Assembly (NCBI GenBank): GCA_040758475.1
Contig: JBFLVN010000088.1
Coordinates: 1 to 12,984, forward strand
Origin: JBFLVN01 sp040758475
GTDB taxonomy: Bacteria > JAGRBM01
DNA: 12,984 nt
Direction of reading: 5' to 3'
In this document: positions 1 to 8,720 of the stretch, piece after piece
Layout: every line of letters begins with the position of its first letter
Position numbering within the stretch: the first letter of the stretch is position 1
Program-made: the position numbers and the translations under genes
Notes under the pieces: generated by a model
What the model was told of the DNA's origin: nothing
Seen by the model: the letters and a program-made list of their open reading frames with translations, nothing else
Database searches by the model: none

Positions 1-28
1 TGCGAGGCCTCACCCCCTCGAAAATCCC

Positions 29-80
29 GCACCCCTCCCGCACCTTCACAGCACTCCTTTTGCACCCCCATCTGCACCCT
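29..80. repeat. Five GCAC motifs at 11-bp period
   Basis: GCAC begins at positions 29, 40, 51, 62 and 74, giving spacings of 11, 11, 11 and 12 bp. The rest of each unit is C/T-rich and variable. Regular spacing of about one helical turn would put all copies on one face of the DNA, as in iteron or multi-operator arrays. The motif on the other strand (GGTGC) resembles the left ends of the two larger repeats at 124 and 8828. Function is unknown, and it may be a decayed tandem repeat. Confidence 0.5.
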
Positions 81-123
81 AAGAAAAAGTACAAGTACTT
101 GTTTTTTTTCAAGAAAAGAAAAA

Positions 124-387
124 GGGGTGTAGAAGGTGCAAGTTTGCCAGAAAACGTCTCTTGGCTTTTTTACGGGGAAGTTCGATGAAGGCGAAAAGGG
201 GTAAATGCCCAAAAGGGGAAATGAAAAAAGCTGTGGCAGGCAACCACAAGCCGGAAATGGTAATGTTGTTAATGGCTTGCGAGGCTAGGCGGCTAGAATC
301 TTTTCCATTAGGAAGTCTTTGGGACACGGTTTCCAGTCTGAAAACAGCGCAAGAGTTCTATTTACGTCACGCCCGGCCCGCCAGATG
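124..387 (+). repeat. Diverged dispersed repeat, copy 1 (downstream of kdp)
   Basis: This segment aligns with 8828-9072 in the same orientation. Both copies begin with a GGGGTG(T/C)AGA(A/G)GGTGC-like end and finish at CCCGCCA(A)GATG. The right 140 bp align almost without gaps. A 24-bp block is identical in both copies (351-374 and 9035-9058); the left half is more diverged. In the plus-strand frame matching ARIFSI...RVLFTSRPARQ in copy 2, this copy has an in-frame TAG at 286-288, so it does not encode an intact protein. No terminal inverted repeats or transposase are visible. Confidence 0.75.
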
Positions 388-556
388 TGACGATTTTGAA
401 CTGTTAAAAAGTTCATTTTATTCAATTAGTTACCTCTCATTAGAGTGCAGATGCGATTCATTAATTGGGTCATTCTTTCCTAATATGCGAAATTTCCAAT
501 GGTTCTCACTGGTTATGGGTTCGAATCACACGCGCCCTTTGGATTTAGATTAAAAG

Positions 557-1279
557 TCACTCGTCAACTCGCAAACGGTATCCAATTCCCGTCTCCGTTT
601 GAAAAATTCGGGGTTTTGCCGGATTGGGGTCCAGCTTGCGGCGCAAGTGGGCCATGTAGACGCGAAGGTACTGGATCTGATCGCTGTGCCCCGGTCCCCA
701 GACGGCGTTAAGAAGCTGCCGGTGCGTCACCACTTTGCCTGCGTTCTGGACGAGGACTTGAAGCAACTTGTATTCGATGGCCGTCAGGGTGACTTCTTGC
801 CCTTCCACGAATACCCGGCGAGTGGAGAGATCGACCCGGAGCGGCCCGTAAGAAAATTCCTTATCCGGCGAGATCCCTTCCTGTTGAAGGCGGTGGCGCA
901 GGGCCACGCGGATTCGGGCGAGAAGTTCGGGAAGACCGAAGGGTTTCGTCAGATAATCGTCGGCCCCGGCATCGAGGGCCGCCACTTTGTCTTGTTCCTG
1001 TCCCCGGGCCGAAAGGACGACGACCGGCACATTGCTCCATTGCCGGAGGCGCCTCGTGACTTCGAGACCGTCCACGTCCGGAAGGCCGAGGTCCAGAAGC
1101 ACGAGGTCCGGGTTGTACTGGCGTACGAAGGAAAGCCCTTCCTCGCCGGTCTGGGCTTCTTCAACGCGGTAACCGTGGGCCAAGAGGCTTGGGCGCAAGA
1201 AACGGCGGAGCTGGGATTCGTCCTCCACGAGAAGGACGAGGGGGCCGGGGGTCGTTTCAGCGAGCGGCTTGGCGCTCAT
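557..1279 (-). CDS. kdpE: KdpE, response regulator of the kdp operon
   Basis: This is the DNA-binding response regulator that KdpD phosphorylates, and it activates kdp transcription under potassium limitation or osmotic stress. The 240-residue protein has an N-terminal receiver domain (about residues 14-125) with the acidic pair E19/D20, phospho-acceptor D63 in LLDLGLP, and K112 in TKPF. An OmpR/PhoB-type winged helix (about 134-238) follows, ending in the typical TGIGYRL motif. Length matches the family (about 225-240); the first 13 residues are a short extension. Its ATG overlaps the kdpD stop as ATGA, indicating translational coupling, and it is the last gene of the operon. The family assignment is secure. 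Its target is inferred from synteny and the operator-like site near 8741-8760. Confidence 0.97.
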   Translation of the reverse strand: MSAKPLAETTPGPLVLLVEDESQLRRFLRPSLLAHGYRVEEAQTGEEGLSFVRQYNPDLVLLDLGLPDVDGLEVTRRLRQWSNVPVVVLSARGQEQDKVAALDAGADDYLTKPFGLPELLARIRVALRHRLQQEGISPDKEFSYGPLRVDLSTRRVFVEGQEVTLTAIEYKLLQVLVQNAGKVVTHRQLLNAVWGPGHSDQIQYLRVYMAHLRRKLDPNPAKPRIFQTETGIGYRLRVDE

Positions 1280-3975
1280 GGCTTCTCATCCCGTGGCATT
1301 TCCGGGGGAGTTCCTTCGATGGGCAACGTGAGGAGAAAGGTGGCTCCGCCTCCTTCCCGGTTGCGGGCCTCGATCTGGCCGCCGTGAGCGGCGGCAATCG
1401 CATGGCAGATGGCGAGCCCCAGGCCCGTGCCGCTGGGCGCTCCCGTCCCGGCTACCCGGTAGAGTTTTTCGAAGATTTTCTTTTCTTCCCCTGGCGGGAT
1501 TCCAGGCCCCCGGTCGGAAATTTCGATCTGGGCTTTTCCATCGGAAAGGCGGGCGGTGACTTCGATGGGTGATCCCTTCGGGGTGTACTTCAGCGCGTTT
1601 TCGAGCAGGTTGATAAACGCTTGCTCGACGAGCACGGGGTCCAGCGGAACGAGGAGAAGCGAAGAGGGGAGGTCTACCCACAAGTCCCGCCCGGCCAGGG
1701 CCGTTTCCAGGCGGGCCAGTGCCGAACCGACTACTTCTTCGAGTGGGTACCATTCTTTCTTCGCCGCAACCGCCCCCGCTTCGAGCCGCGTAAGGTCCAG
1801 AAGGTCGCTGACGATCCGGTTGAGGTGCTCGGCCTCTTCGCGGATCGTATCGAGAAGTTCCCGGCGCCCTTCGGTCCCGAGGTTCGATCTTTCCTGCTGG
1901 AGACTCGTTGCGGCGCCGGTGATGGCCGCAAGCGGCGTCCGCAGATCGTGGGAGACGGCGCTAAGGAGCGTACTCCGCAGACGTTCGTTCTCGACCGTGA
2001 CTTTATCTTTTTGCGCTTGTTCCGTGAGCATGGCCCGCTCCAGGGCAAGCGACGTCTGGTTAACGAAAACGTCGAGGAGTTGCCGCTGGGAGGGCGTGAG
2101 CGGCTGGGCGCGATCGCCCAGGGAAACACCCAGGACACCGAAAGTTCCTTTCCCTCCGGTGAGGGGGAGAAAGAGGCCCTTGGCTACGGGAAGCGTATCC
2201 GTGCCGAATCCGGCCTGCCTGCCATGTTCGTAGACCCAACGGGCGACCGTGCGTTCTTTTTCCGACTGAACCAGTTCTCCCGCCGAGCCGCCACGGTGGA
2301 GGAGTGCTCCCTGGTCTCCCGACAGGAGCACGGCGGCCTCGGTTTCGAAGAGGACTTCCACGTGCCGGGCCGCCGCTTCCGCGATGTCGGCCACGCCGCT
2401 CCGGGCGGCGAAGCTTCTCGTCATCATGTAGAGGACGGCCGTACGGCGCTCGCGCTGCCGGGCGGCCTCGGCTTGCTCCCGGATGCGCAGCGTCAGGCCG
2501 CTGACCAGCAACCCGGCGACGAGAAGGACGGCGAAAGTAACCACGTAGCGGACGTCCGCGACGGTGAAGGTGAAGAAGGGCGGGACGAAAAAGAAATCCA
2601 GGGCGGCGACGCTGAGCAGGCTCGCTAGGATGGCCGGACCCCGCGAGAAGCGGCTGGCGACGAAAAGCACGCCGAGGAGATAAATCATGGCTTCGTCGGC
2701 CAAGTCAAAAAAGCCCCGTCCAATCCAGGAGAGGGCCGTACTGAGGAAGACCACGCCCAGCGCGATGGCGTACTCGCGCAGGGGGGCCGGGAGGCGGGGT
2801 TCGGGGCGGAGCGGTCTTTCAGCCTGCTCCAGCTCCCCCTTGGTGACCAGCACGTCGATGGGCCCCGACCCGCGGACCAGTTTGTCCACGAGGGAACCGC
2901 GCAAGCGGTCGCGCCAGCGCGAGTGGGTGGGTTTTCCGACCACGATGCGGCTCACGTTCCGCTGGCGAGCGGTCGTGAGAATGGTTTCGGCTACGTTATC
3001 GGCGGTGATGACGAGGGGCTCGGCCCCGAGCCGCTCGGCCATGGCGAGGTGCGCCTGGGCCCGATCTCTTTCTTCGGCGGGGAGGCGGTGGAATTCAGGG
3101 GTCTCGACGGAAAGGGCGATCCAGGGAGCACCAAGGCGGGTCGCCATCCGGCAAGCGGCCCGAACGAGATCGGCCGATTGGGGCGCCGGGCCGATGGCGA
3201 CGAGAACCCGTTCCCGCGCTGTCCAGGGCACGGCGATCCCCTGCTCGCGCCGCCAGGTGGTCATCTGCACGTCCACGCGCTCGGCCGTCCGCTGGAGGGA
3301 GAGTTCCCGGAGGGCGATCAGGTTCCCTTTGTGAAAGAAACTCTCAATGGCCCGCTGGGCCTGTTCGGGGATGTAGACCTTTCCTTCCTTGAGGCGTTGG
3401 AGGAGATCGTCGGGCGTGAGGTCCACGAGCTCTACTTCGTCGGCTCGCTCAAAAATGGAATCGGGCACCGTCTCCCGGACCGCCACGTGGGTGATCTGGG
3501 CAACGACGTCATTGAGGCTATCTAGATGCTGGACGTTGAGCGTCGAATAAACGTCGATTCCGGCGTCGAGGATTTCCAGAATGTCTTGCCAGCGGCGCGC
3601 GTGCTTGGAGCTAGGAGCGTTCGTGTGGGGGAGTTCGTCGACCAGCAGGAGGGCCGGGCGGCGCTTGAGGGCCGCGTCCAGGTCGAACTCTTTCAAACGA
3701 ACGCCCCGGTATTCGATTTCCCGGGGAGGAATCCGTTCAAGTCCTTCGGTGAGGGCCTCCGTTTCCTTGCGGCCGTGGGTCTCGATCCAGCCGATAACGA
3801 CATCGAGGCCTTCTTTCCGCTTAGTTCGCGCGGCCTCCAGCATGGCAAAGGTTTTCCCCACGCCCGGCGAGGCGCCAAAGAAAATCTTGAGCTTGCCCCG
3901 GCGGCGCCGTTCTTCTTCGGCCTTCGCCCGGGCGAGCATCTCTTCGGGAGTGGGGCGGCGTTCCTCGTTTGCCAT
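1276..3975 (-). CDS. kdpD: KdpD, sensor histidine kinase for potassium
   Basis: This membrane sensor kinase senses K+ or turgor and controls KdpE. With the start at 3975 it has 899 residues, like E. coli KdpD (894). Domains in order: KdpD N-terminal domain with Walker A GASPGVGKT (34-42) and a Walker B-like LLLVDE (109-114); a universal-stress-protein domain (about 255-378); four clustered membrane segments (about 402-495); an Arg-rich linker; a GAF-like domain (about 515-645); dimerisation domain with H676 in SHDLRTPL; and ATPase domain with N-box NLLENALKYT (789-798), DRGPGIP (821-827) and GTGLGL (849-854). An in-frame ATG at 4005 would add 10 residues and overlap kdpC. I prefer 3975 because MANEERRPTPEEML aligns with the E. 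coli N terminus and AAGGAG lies 12 nt upstream, at the kdpC stop. All catalytic motifs are intact. Confidence 0.97.
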   Translation of the reverse strand: MANEERRPTPEEMLARAKAEEERRRRGKLKIFFGASPGVGKTFAMLEAARTKRKEGLDVVIGWIETHGRKETEALTEGLERIPPREIEYRGVRLKEFDLDAALKRRPALLLVDELPHTNAPSSKHARRWQDILEILDAGIDVYSTLNVQHLDSLNDVVAQITHVAVRETVPDSIFERADEVELVDLTPDDLLQRLKEGKVYIPEQAQRAIESFFHKGNLIALRELSLQRTAERVDVQMTTWRREQGIAVPWTARERVLVAIGPAPQSADLVRAACRMATRLGAPWIALSVETPEFHRLPAEERDRAQAHLAMAERLGAEPLVITADNVAETILTTARQRNVSRIVVGKPTHSRWRDRLRGSLVDKLVRGSGPIDVLVTKGELEQAERPLRPEPRLPAPLREYAIALGVVFLSTALSWIGRGFFDLADEAMIYLLGVLFVASRFSRGPAILASLLSVAALDFFFVPPFFTFTVADVRYVVTFAVLLVAGLLVSGLTLRIREQAEAARQRERRTAVLYMMTRSFAARSGVADIAEAAARHVEVLFETEAAVLLSGDQGALLHRGGSAGELVQSEKERTVARWVYEHGRQAGFGTDTLPVAKGLFLPLTGGKGTFGVLGVSLGDRAQPLTPSQRQLLDVFVNQTSLALERAMLTEQAQKDKVTVENERLRSTLLSAVSHDLRTPLAAITGAATSLQQERSNLGTEGRRELLDTIREEAEHLNRIVSDLLDLTRLEAGAVAAKKEWYPLEEVVGSALARLETALAGRDLWVDLPSSLLLVPLDPVLVEQAFINLLENALKYTPKGSPIEVTARLSDGKAQIEISDRGPGIPPGEEKKIFEKLYRVAGTGAPSGTGLGLAICHAIAAAHGGQIEARNREGGGATFLLTLPIEGTPPEMPRDEKP

Positions 3976-3991
3976 CCGATAACAATACTCC

Positions 3992-4564
3992 TTAATTGAG
4001 TCCATCGAGAGCCAGATTCAGCCGGAGGACGTTGACGCGGGGCTCGCCCAGAATGCCCAGAGTCCGCCTTTCAATGGATTTGCTGACAAGGCTCCAAATT
4101 TCTTCCTCTGGCCGGTTACGGGCCTTGGCCACGCGGGAGACCTGCCAATAGGCCGCCGCCGGGCTGATATGGGGGTCCAAACCGCTTCCCGAAGCCGTGA
4201 CGAGATCGACCGGGATGGGCGCCGGGTTGGCGGGATCGGCTTGCTGGAGTTGGCTGATGCGCCCCTGGACCGCCTGCTGGAGGGCGGGGTTGATGGGGCC
4301 CAGGTTCGACCCGGAGGAAATGCCGCCGTTGTAGGGCGTGGGGCCCGTCGCCGAGAGGCGCGGCCAGAAATATCCAGGAGAGGAAAACGGCTGGCCGATG
4401 AGCGAAGACCCTCGGATTTTTCCATCCTGGGCGATGAGGCTTCCATTCGCCTCTTCGGGGAAGACGATCTGGCCGATCGCCGTCACGGCCGCCGGATAAA
4501 TGAGTCCGGTCACGATGGTGAGGATGAGCAGGGAAGCAAGAGCAGGGCGAAGTTGGGAGCGCAT
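3992..4564 (-). CDS. kdpC: KdpC, accessory subunit of K+-transporting ATPase
   Basis: KdpC is the single-span subunit that joins KdpA and KdpB and raises the apparent ATP affinity of the pump. The 190-residue product has one N-terminal membrane segment (about residues 8-31) and a periplasmic-type soluble domain. Family motifs include GSSLIGQPF (about 52-60), YFWPRLSATGPTPYNGG (about 65-81), SGSNLGP, and ASGSGLDPHISPAAA (about 145-159). Length equals that of E. coli KdpC. An SD (GGAGGAATC) precedes the ATG by a few bases, and the gene starts 18 bp after the kdpB stop. Its stop codon is embedded in the SD of kdpD, which suggests coupled translation. Confidence 0.97.
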   Translation of the reverse strand: MRSQLRPALASLLILTIVTGLIYPAAVTAIGQIVFPEEANGSLIAQDGKIRGSSLIGQPFSSPGYFWPRLSATGPTPYNGGISSGSNLGPINPALQQAVQGRISQLQQADPANPAPIPVDLVTASGSGLDPHISPAAAYWQVSRVAKARNRPEEEIWSLVSKSIERRTLGILGEPRVNVLRLNLALDGLN

Positions 4565-4582
4565 GGCTGATTCCTCCGTGAA

Positions 4583-6661
4583 TTACGCGATTCCCAGGCT
4601 GACCAGGACGAGATCGATCAGCTTGATGCCGATGAACGGGACGATGATCCCTCCGATGCCGTAGAGAAGGGTGTTGCGCCGCAAAAGCGCTTCGGCCGAG
4701 ATGGGTTGATATTTCACTCCCCGCAGGGCCAGAGGGATGAGGAAGACGATGACGAGGGCATTAAAAATGACCGCCGACAAAATGGCGCTCTGCGGGGTCG
4801 CAAGACGCATGATGTTGAGTGCCGCGAGTGGAGGATAAATTCCGACGAACAGGGCGGGGATGATGGCGAAGTATTTGGAAATGTCGTTGGCGATGCTGAA
4901 CGTCGTGAGCGATCCCCGCGTCATGAGCATTTGCTTGCCGATTTCGACGATCTGGATGAGCTTCGTAGGGCTCGAATCCAGATCGACCATGTTTCCGGCT
5001 TCCTTGGCGGCCTGGGTGCCCGAGTTCATGGCTACGGCCACGTCGGCCTGGGCGAGGGCGGGGGCGTCGTTCGTCCCGTCGCCCGTCATGGCGACGAGGT
5101 GTCCTTTGGCCTGATAGTCGCGGATGAGGGATAGTTTCGTTTCCGGCGTCGCTTGGGCGAGAAAATCGTCCACGCCCGACTCGGCCGCGATGGCGGCGGC
5201 CGTGAGGGGATTGTCGCCCGTAATCATCACGGTCCTGATTCCCATCTGGCGCAGTTCGGCAAAACGTTCCTTGATGCCACCTTTCAGGATGTCCTTGAGG
5301 TGGATGACGCCCAGGATGCGGGGGCCTTCGGCTACGACGAGGGGCGTTCCGCCGCCCCGGGCGATGCCATCGATAAGGGTTTGCAATCCTGCGGGGGCTT
5401 TCCCGCCTTTACCTTTCACGTACGCTTCGATGGCATCGGCGGCGCCCTTACGGATTTCGCGGCCGGTCAGATTGACGCCGCTCATGCGCGTCTGGGCGCT
5501 GAAGGGAACGAACGTGGCGCCCAGTTCCTTGATGTCCCTTCCCCGAATCTGGAACTTCTCCTTGGCCAGCACGACGATGCTCCGCCCTTCCGGCGTTTCA
5601 TCGGCCAGGGAGGCGATCTGGGCCGCGTCGGCCAAGTCTTTTGTAGAAATTCCATCCACCGGCAAGAAGTCGGAGGCCTGCCGGTTGCCGAGCGTGATCG
5701 TGCCGGTCTTGTCGAGCAGGAGGACGTCCACGTCGCCCGCCGCTTCGACAGCCCGGCCGGAAGTGGCGATCACGTTCGCCTGGATCATCCGGTCCATTCC
5801 CGCGATACCGATGGCGGAGAGAAGGCCGCCGATGGTCGTGGGGATGAGGCACACGAGGAGCGCCACGAGCACCGTGAGGCTGGCGGGTGCCCCTTGCCCA
5901 GCGGCGGTTACCGCATAGATCGAGAAGGGAAGGAGGGTCACCGTCGCCAGCAGGAAGATGATGGTCATCCCCGCGAGCAGGATGTCCAAGGCGATTTCGT
6001 TTGGGGTCTTCTTGCGCTTGGCCCCTTCGACGAGATTGATCATGCGGTCGAGGAAGGTTTCGCCCGGATCGGTAGAAATGCGGACGATGATCCAGTCCGA
6101 AAGGACGCGCGTTCCGCCCGTGACAGCGCTCCGGTCCCCGCCGCTTTCGCGGATCACCGGGGCGCTCTCGCCCGTGATGGCGCTTTCGTCCACGGAGGCG
6201 ATCCCTTCGACGATCTCTCCGTCCGAGGGGATGACGTCCCCCGTTTCGACCAGCACGAGGTCGCCCTTTCGGAGCGAGGGTGCCGGAATGCTCATCCAGC
6301 GGGCGTTTCGATTGGCCTCCGGCAGCTTTTTCGCCAGTACGTCCTTGCGGGTTTTCCGCAGGGATTCGGCCTGGGCCTTGCCGCGCCCTTCGGCCATCGC
6401 TTCGGCGAAATTGGCGAAGAGGACCGTGAACCACAGCCAGGCCGCGATGGAGGCGATAAAGCCGACGGACTCTCCTTCGCCCCCGAGGGAGCGGCTTACG
6501 GCCAGACAGGTCGTGAAGATCGATCCCACCCAGACGACGAACATGACGGGATTGCGGATCTGGCGCCGGGGATCGAGTTTGAGAAGCGAATCCAGAATCG
6601 CCCGGCGGACGATAGTGCCCTCGAAGAGGGGGCGTGTGACGGTTGTTTTTTTGCGGGTCAT
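4583..6661 (-). CDS. kdpB: KdpB, catalytic P-type ATPase subunit
   Basis: KdpB hydrolyses ATP through a phospho-aspartate and drives K+ through KdpA. The 692-residue protein carries all P-type hallmarks: actuator-domain TGES (163-166), the M4 segment CLIPTTIGG (271-279), phosphorylation motif DKTGT with D317, nucleotide-binding KGAA (405-408), MITGDN (479-484), TGDGTNDAPAL (526-536) and the Kdp-specific DISKYFAIIPALF (593-605). S166 aligns with E. coli S162 of TGES, whose phosphorylation is known to inhibit the pump at high K+, so that control could operate here; this is an inference. Length fits the family (about 680-700). An SD (TGAGGAAA) precedes the ATG, and the gene begins 14 bp after kdpA. 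Confidence 0.98.
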   Translation of the reverse strand: MTRKKTTVTRPLFEGTIVRRAILDSLLKLDPRRQIRNPVMFVVWVGSIFTTCLAVSRSLGGEGESVGFIASIAAWLWFTVLFANFAEAMAEGRGKAQAESLRKTRKDVLAKKLPEANRNARWMSIPAPSLRKGDLVLVETGDVIPSDGEIVEGIASVDESAITGESAPVIRESGGDRSAVTGGTRVLSDWIIVRISTDPGETFLDRMINLVEGAKRKKTPNEIALDILLAGMTIIFLLATVTLLPFSIYAVTAAGQGAPASLTVLVALLVCLIPTTIGGLLSAIGIAGMDRMIQANVIATSGRAVEAAGDVDVLLLDKTGTITLGNRQASDFLPVDGISTKDLADAAQIASLADETPEGRSIVVLAKEKFQIRGRDIKELGATFVPFSAQTRMSGVNLTGREIRKGAADAIEAYVKGKGGKAPAGLQTLIDGIARGGGTPLVVAEGPRILGVIHLKDILKGGIKERFAELRQMGIRTVMITGDNPLTAAAIAAESGVDDFLAQATPETKLSLIRDYQAKGHLVAMTGDGTNDAPALAQADVAVAMNSGTQAAKEAGNMVDLDSSPTKLIQIVEIGKQMLMTRGSLTTFSIANDISKYFAIIPALFVGIYPPLAALNIMRLATPQSAILSAVIFNALVIVFLIPLALRGVKYQPISAEALLRRNTLLYGIGGIIVPFIGIKLIDLVLVSLGIA

Positions 6662-6675
6662 GGTGTTTTCCTCAC

Positions 6676-8499
6676 TTACTGAACCATCTGCAAGTGCTCG
6701 GCGACGGGCCCCAGCACCAGGGCGGGCACGAACGTCAGGGCGCCGACGAGCAGGACGGTTCCGACGAGAAGACCGATGAAGAGCGGCGTGTGGGTGGGGA
6801 GGGTCCCCACGCTCGCGGGGATCTGTTTCTTGCGGGCGAGCGATCCGGCGATGGCGAGCGCCGGTACGGCCACCCAGTAGCGTGAGAAGAACATCGCAAG
6901 CCCCAAGGCCATGTTGTAGAAGGGTGTGTTCGCCCCCAGGCCCGCGAAGGCGCTTCCGTTGTTGTTGCCGGCGGAGGAGAAGGCGTAGAGCACTTCGCTA
7001 AAGCCGTGGGCGCCCGGGTTGTAGATGGTGGCAAGGCCACCTTTGTTCACGACGACCACGGCCGTTCCGACCAGCACCACGAGGCAAGGAACTAGAATTC
7101 CGAGCGAAGCCATCTTCATCTCGTAGGCTTCTATTTTCTTGCCCAGATACTCGGGGGTTCGTCCCACCATGAGGCCCGCGATGAAGACCGCGACGATGAG
7201 GAAGAGGATCATTCCGTAGAGCCCCGACCCCACGCCGCCGAATACCACTTCGCCTAGTTGCATGAAAAAGAGAGGGACTAAGCCGCCGATGGGGGTGAAG
7301 GAGTCGTGCATGGAGTTGACGGAACCATTTGACGCGGCGGTGGTGGCAGAAGCCCAGAGGGTGGAATTGGCGATGCCGAAGCGGACCTCCTTGCCTTCCA
7401 TGTTGCCGCCGGAGTGGAGATCGCTGGCCTGAACATCGCTCACGGAAGCGAGGAAGGGCGTCCCCTTCTGTTCCGCCACGAACGCCGTGGTGAGGAGAGG
7501 GATGAAAATGACGAACATGGCCACGAGGAGCGCCCAGCCCTGGCGCTTGTCGCGGACCATCTTGCCGTAGGTATAACAGAGGGCCGCGCCGATCAGGAGG
7601 ATGGCGAGGAGTTCGAGGAAGTTCGAGAACGCCGTGGGGTTCTCGAACGGATGGGAAGAGTTCACGTTGAAAAAGCCGCCGCCGTTCGTCCCGAGCTGCT
7701 TGATGGCAATCTGGGAAGCAGCGGGCCCCAGGGCGAGGATCTGGTCCGTCACCTGCGCTCCGTCCGCTCCGGCGAGGGGTTCCACCAAGGTGGCGTGAGC
7801 ATAAGAGGAGAAGGTCTGAACGACGCCCTGGGAGACGAGCGTGAGCGCCAGGACGAGCGAGAGGGGGAGGAGGATGTAAAGGGTCGTGCGGGTCAAATCC
7901 ACCCAGAAGTTCCCGATCTTCTCCGTCTGTTTCCCGCGGATACCGCGGATGAGGGCCACGAGCACGGCCATGCCGGTGGCCGCCGAGACAAAATTCTGGA
8001 CCGTGAGCCCTGCCATCTGGGTCAGGTAACTCATGGTCGCTTCGCCGCCGTACCCTTGCCAGTTCGTGTTGGTGGCGAAGCTGGCGGCGGTATTGAAGGA
8101 GGAGTCCGGTGTTACGGCCGCGAGGTTTTCGGGGTTCAGGGGAAGGACCCCTTGGAACCGCTGGAGCAGGTAGACGGCCAGGAACCCGAAGGCGTTGAAG
8201 AGAAGCATGCCGATGGCATAGGTCTTCCAGTCGGTTTCTTCCTTCGGATCAATGCCTAAGAGTCGGTAGAAGAAGCGCTCCACGGGGCCGAGCGCTTTGT
8301 CCAAGCCGCAAGGTTCGCCTTCATAGACTTTGGCCATGTAGGAACCCAGGGGTTTTACGAGCGCGGCGAGGACGCAGATATAGAGAAGGATCTGGAGCCA
8401 CCCGAACCAGGTGGCAGTCGCGGTGGCCGGGGAAGAACCGAATTCCCCTTCCGGCGGGACTACGGTTGAAAGGGCTTGCAGGACTTGAAGGGTAATCAT
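6676..8499 (-). CDS. kdpA: KdpA, potassium-binding channel-like subunit
   Basis: KdpA is the K+-selective membrane subunit of KdpFABC and belongs to the superfamily of K+ transporters. The 607-residue product shows the four pore-loop segments expected of the filter: TNTNWQGYGGE (143-153), QLGTNGGGFFNVN (268-280), TTAASNGSVNSM (386-397) and SSAGNNNGSAFAG (508-520). Multiple hydrophobic helices lie between them. It is somewhat longer than E. coli KdpA (557), partly because about 28 polar residues precede the first membrane helix (WFGWLQILLYICVLAALVKPLG). The ATG overlaps the kdpF stop as ATGA, and GGAG lies 9 nt upstream. The next Met (55) falls beyond the first helix, so this start is well supported. 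Confidence 0.98.
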   Translation of the reverse strand: MITLQVLQALSTVVPPEGEFGSSPATATATWFGWLQILLYICVLAALVKPLGSYMAKVYEGEPCGLDKALGPVERFFYRLLGIDPKEETDWKTYAIGMLLFNAFGFLAVYLLQRFQGVLPLNPENLAAVTPDSSFNTAASFATNTNWQGYGGEATMSYLTQMAGLTVQNFVSAATGMAVLVALIRGIRGKQTEKIGNFWVDLTRTTLYILLPLSLVLALTLVSQGVVQTFSSYAHATLVEPLAGADGAQVTDQILALGPAASQIAIKQLGTNGGGFFNVNSSHPFENPTAFSNFLELLAILLIGAALCYTYGKMVRDKRQGWALLVAMFVIFIPLLTTAFVAEQKGTPFLASVSDVQASDLHSGGNMEGKEVRFGIANSTLWASATTAASNGSVNSMHDSFTPIGGLVPLFFMQLGEVVFGGVGSGLYGMILFLIVAVFIAGLMVGRTPEYLGKKIEAYEMKMASLGILVPCLVVLVGTAVVVVNKGGLATIYNPGAHGFSEVLYAFSSAGNNNGSAFAGLGANTPFYNMALGLAMFFSRYWVAVPALAIAGSLARKKQIPASVGTLPTHTPLFIGLLVGTVLLVGALTFVPALVLGPVAEHLQMVQ

Positions 8500-8588
8500 T
8501 CGAATGTCTCCGGTTTGAACAGGGCGACGCAGAGGTAGACGAAGAGCCCTACCGCCAGCAGGCCGCCGATCAGGTATTCGCCGCTCAT
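8496..8588 (-). CDS. kdpF: KdpF, small stabilising subunit of the Kdp pump
   Basis: This 30-residue single-span peptide is read directly as MSGEYLIGGLLAVGLFVYLC followed by VALFKPETFE. KdpF in other bacteria is about 29 residues, binds at the KdpA surface and stabilises the complex. The pattern of a short polar N terminus, one hydrophobic helix (about residues 5-24) and a C-terminal KPE(T/R)F motif is typical. A strong SD (AAGGAGG) sits 6 nt before the ATG. The TGA overlaps the kdpA ATG, so the two are translationally coupled. Confidence 0.92.
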   Translation of the reverse strand: MSGEYLIGGLLAVGLFVYLCVALFKPETFE

Positions 8589-8615
8589 GGAATTCCTCCT
8601 TGGCTCAAATCCGGC

Positions 8616-8696
8616 TCAGAGCCGCCCGCAGAAGTGGACGAGACCGAGGGTGAGCCCGAAAAAGGCGAGTCCGAGTTCCAGGTAAACAGCGTCCAT
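8616..8696 (-). CDS. 26-residue membrane peptide heading the kdp operon
   Basis: A short reading frame opens the operon and encodes MDAVYLELGLAFFGLTLGLV followed by HFCGRL. It is preceded by a strong SD (GGAGGAG) at suitable spacing, ends 27 bp before kdpF, and consists almost wholly of one hydrophobic helix with a C-terminal C-x-R-L tail. From memory, similar unnamed peptides of the form MD..Y..L..LFF.L..G.V..C.RL occur upstream of kdpF in other bacteria, but I cannot confirm this by search. Function is unknown. It could be an extra small Kdp subunit or an upstream translated leader. The SD, position and composition make it very likely to be translated. Confidence 0.7.
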   Translation of the reverse strand: MDAVYLELGLAFFGLTLGLVHFCGRL

Positions 8697-8720
8697 TGAT
8701 GCTCTCTCCTCCATTGACGC

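Larger units (their letters stand above)
1..556. other. Gene-free region downstream of kdpE
   Basis: No convincing gene lies here. Open frames on both strands lack start signals and fall inside a repeat that also occurs upstream of kdp. From left to right it holds a phased GCAC array (29-77), a 12-bp perfect palindrome ACAAGTACTTGT (91-102) followed by a T-run, one copy of a dispersed repeat (124-387), and AT-richer unique DNA (388-556). A 5-bp stem at 397-401/411-415 followed by TTTTATT is too weak to call a terminator. I see no clear rho-independent terminator for the kdp operon, which ends at 557 on the minus strand. Confidence 0.6.

Noticed and set aside
500..545. tRNA-like 3' end (GGGTTCGAATCACAC...CGCGCCC)
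   Set aside because: The T-loop looks right, but the T-stem has two mismatches and no GGGCGCG 5' acceptor strand or anticodon arm lies upstream. At best it is a decayed fragment.
599..1387. Long plus-strand frames opposite kdpE, kdpD and kdpB
   Set aside because: They are antisense shadows of strongly matched kdp genes in high-GC DNA, with no family motifs of their own.
3976..4005. Ten-residue N-terminal extension of KdpD
   Set aside because: The ATG at 4005 has no SD and overlaps kdpC, while the internal start at 3975 matches the family N terminus and has an SD upstream.
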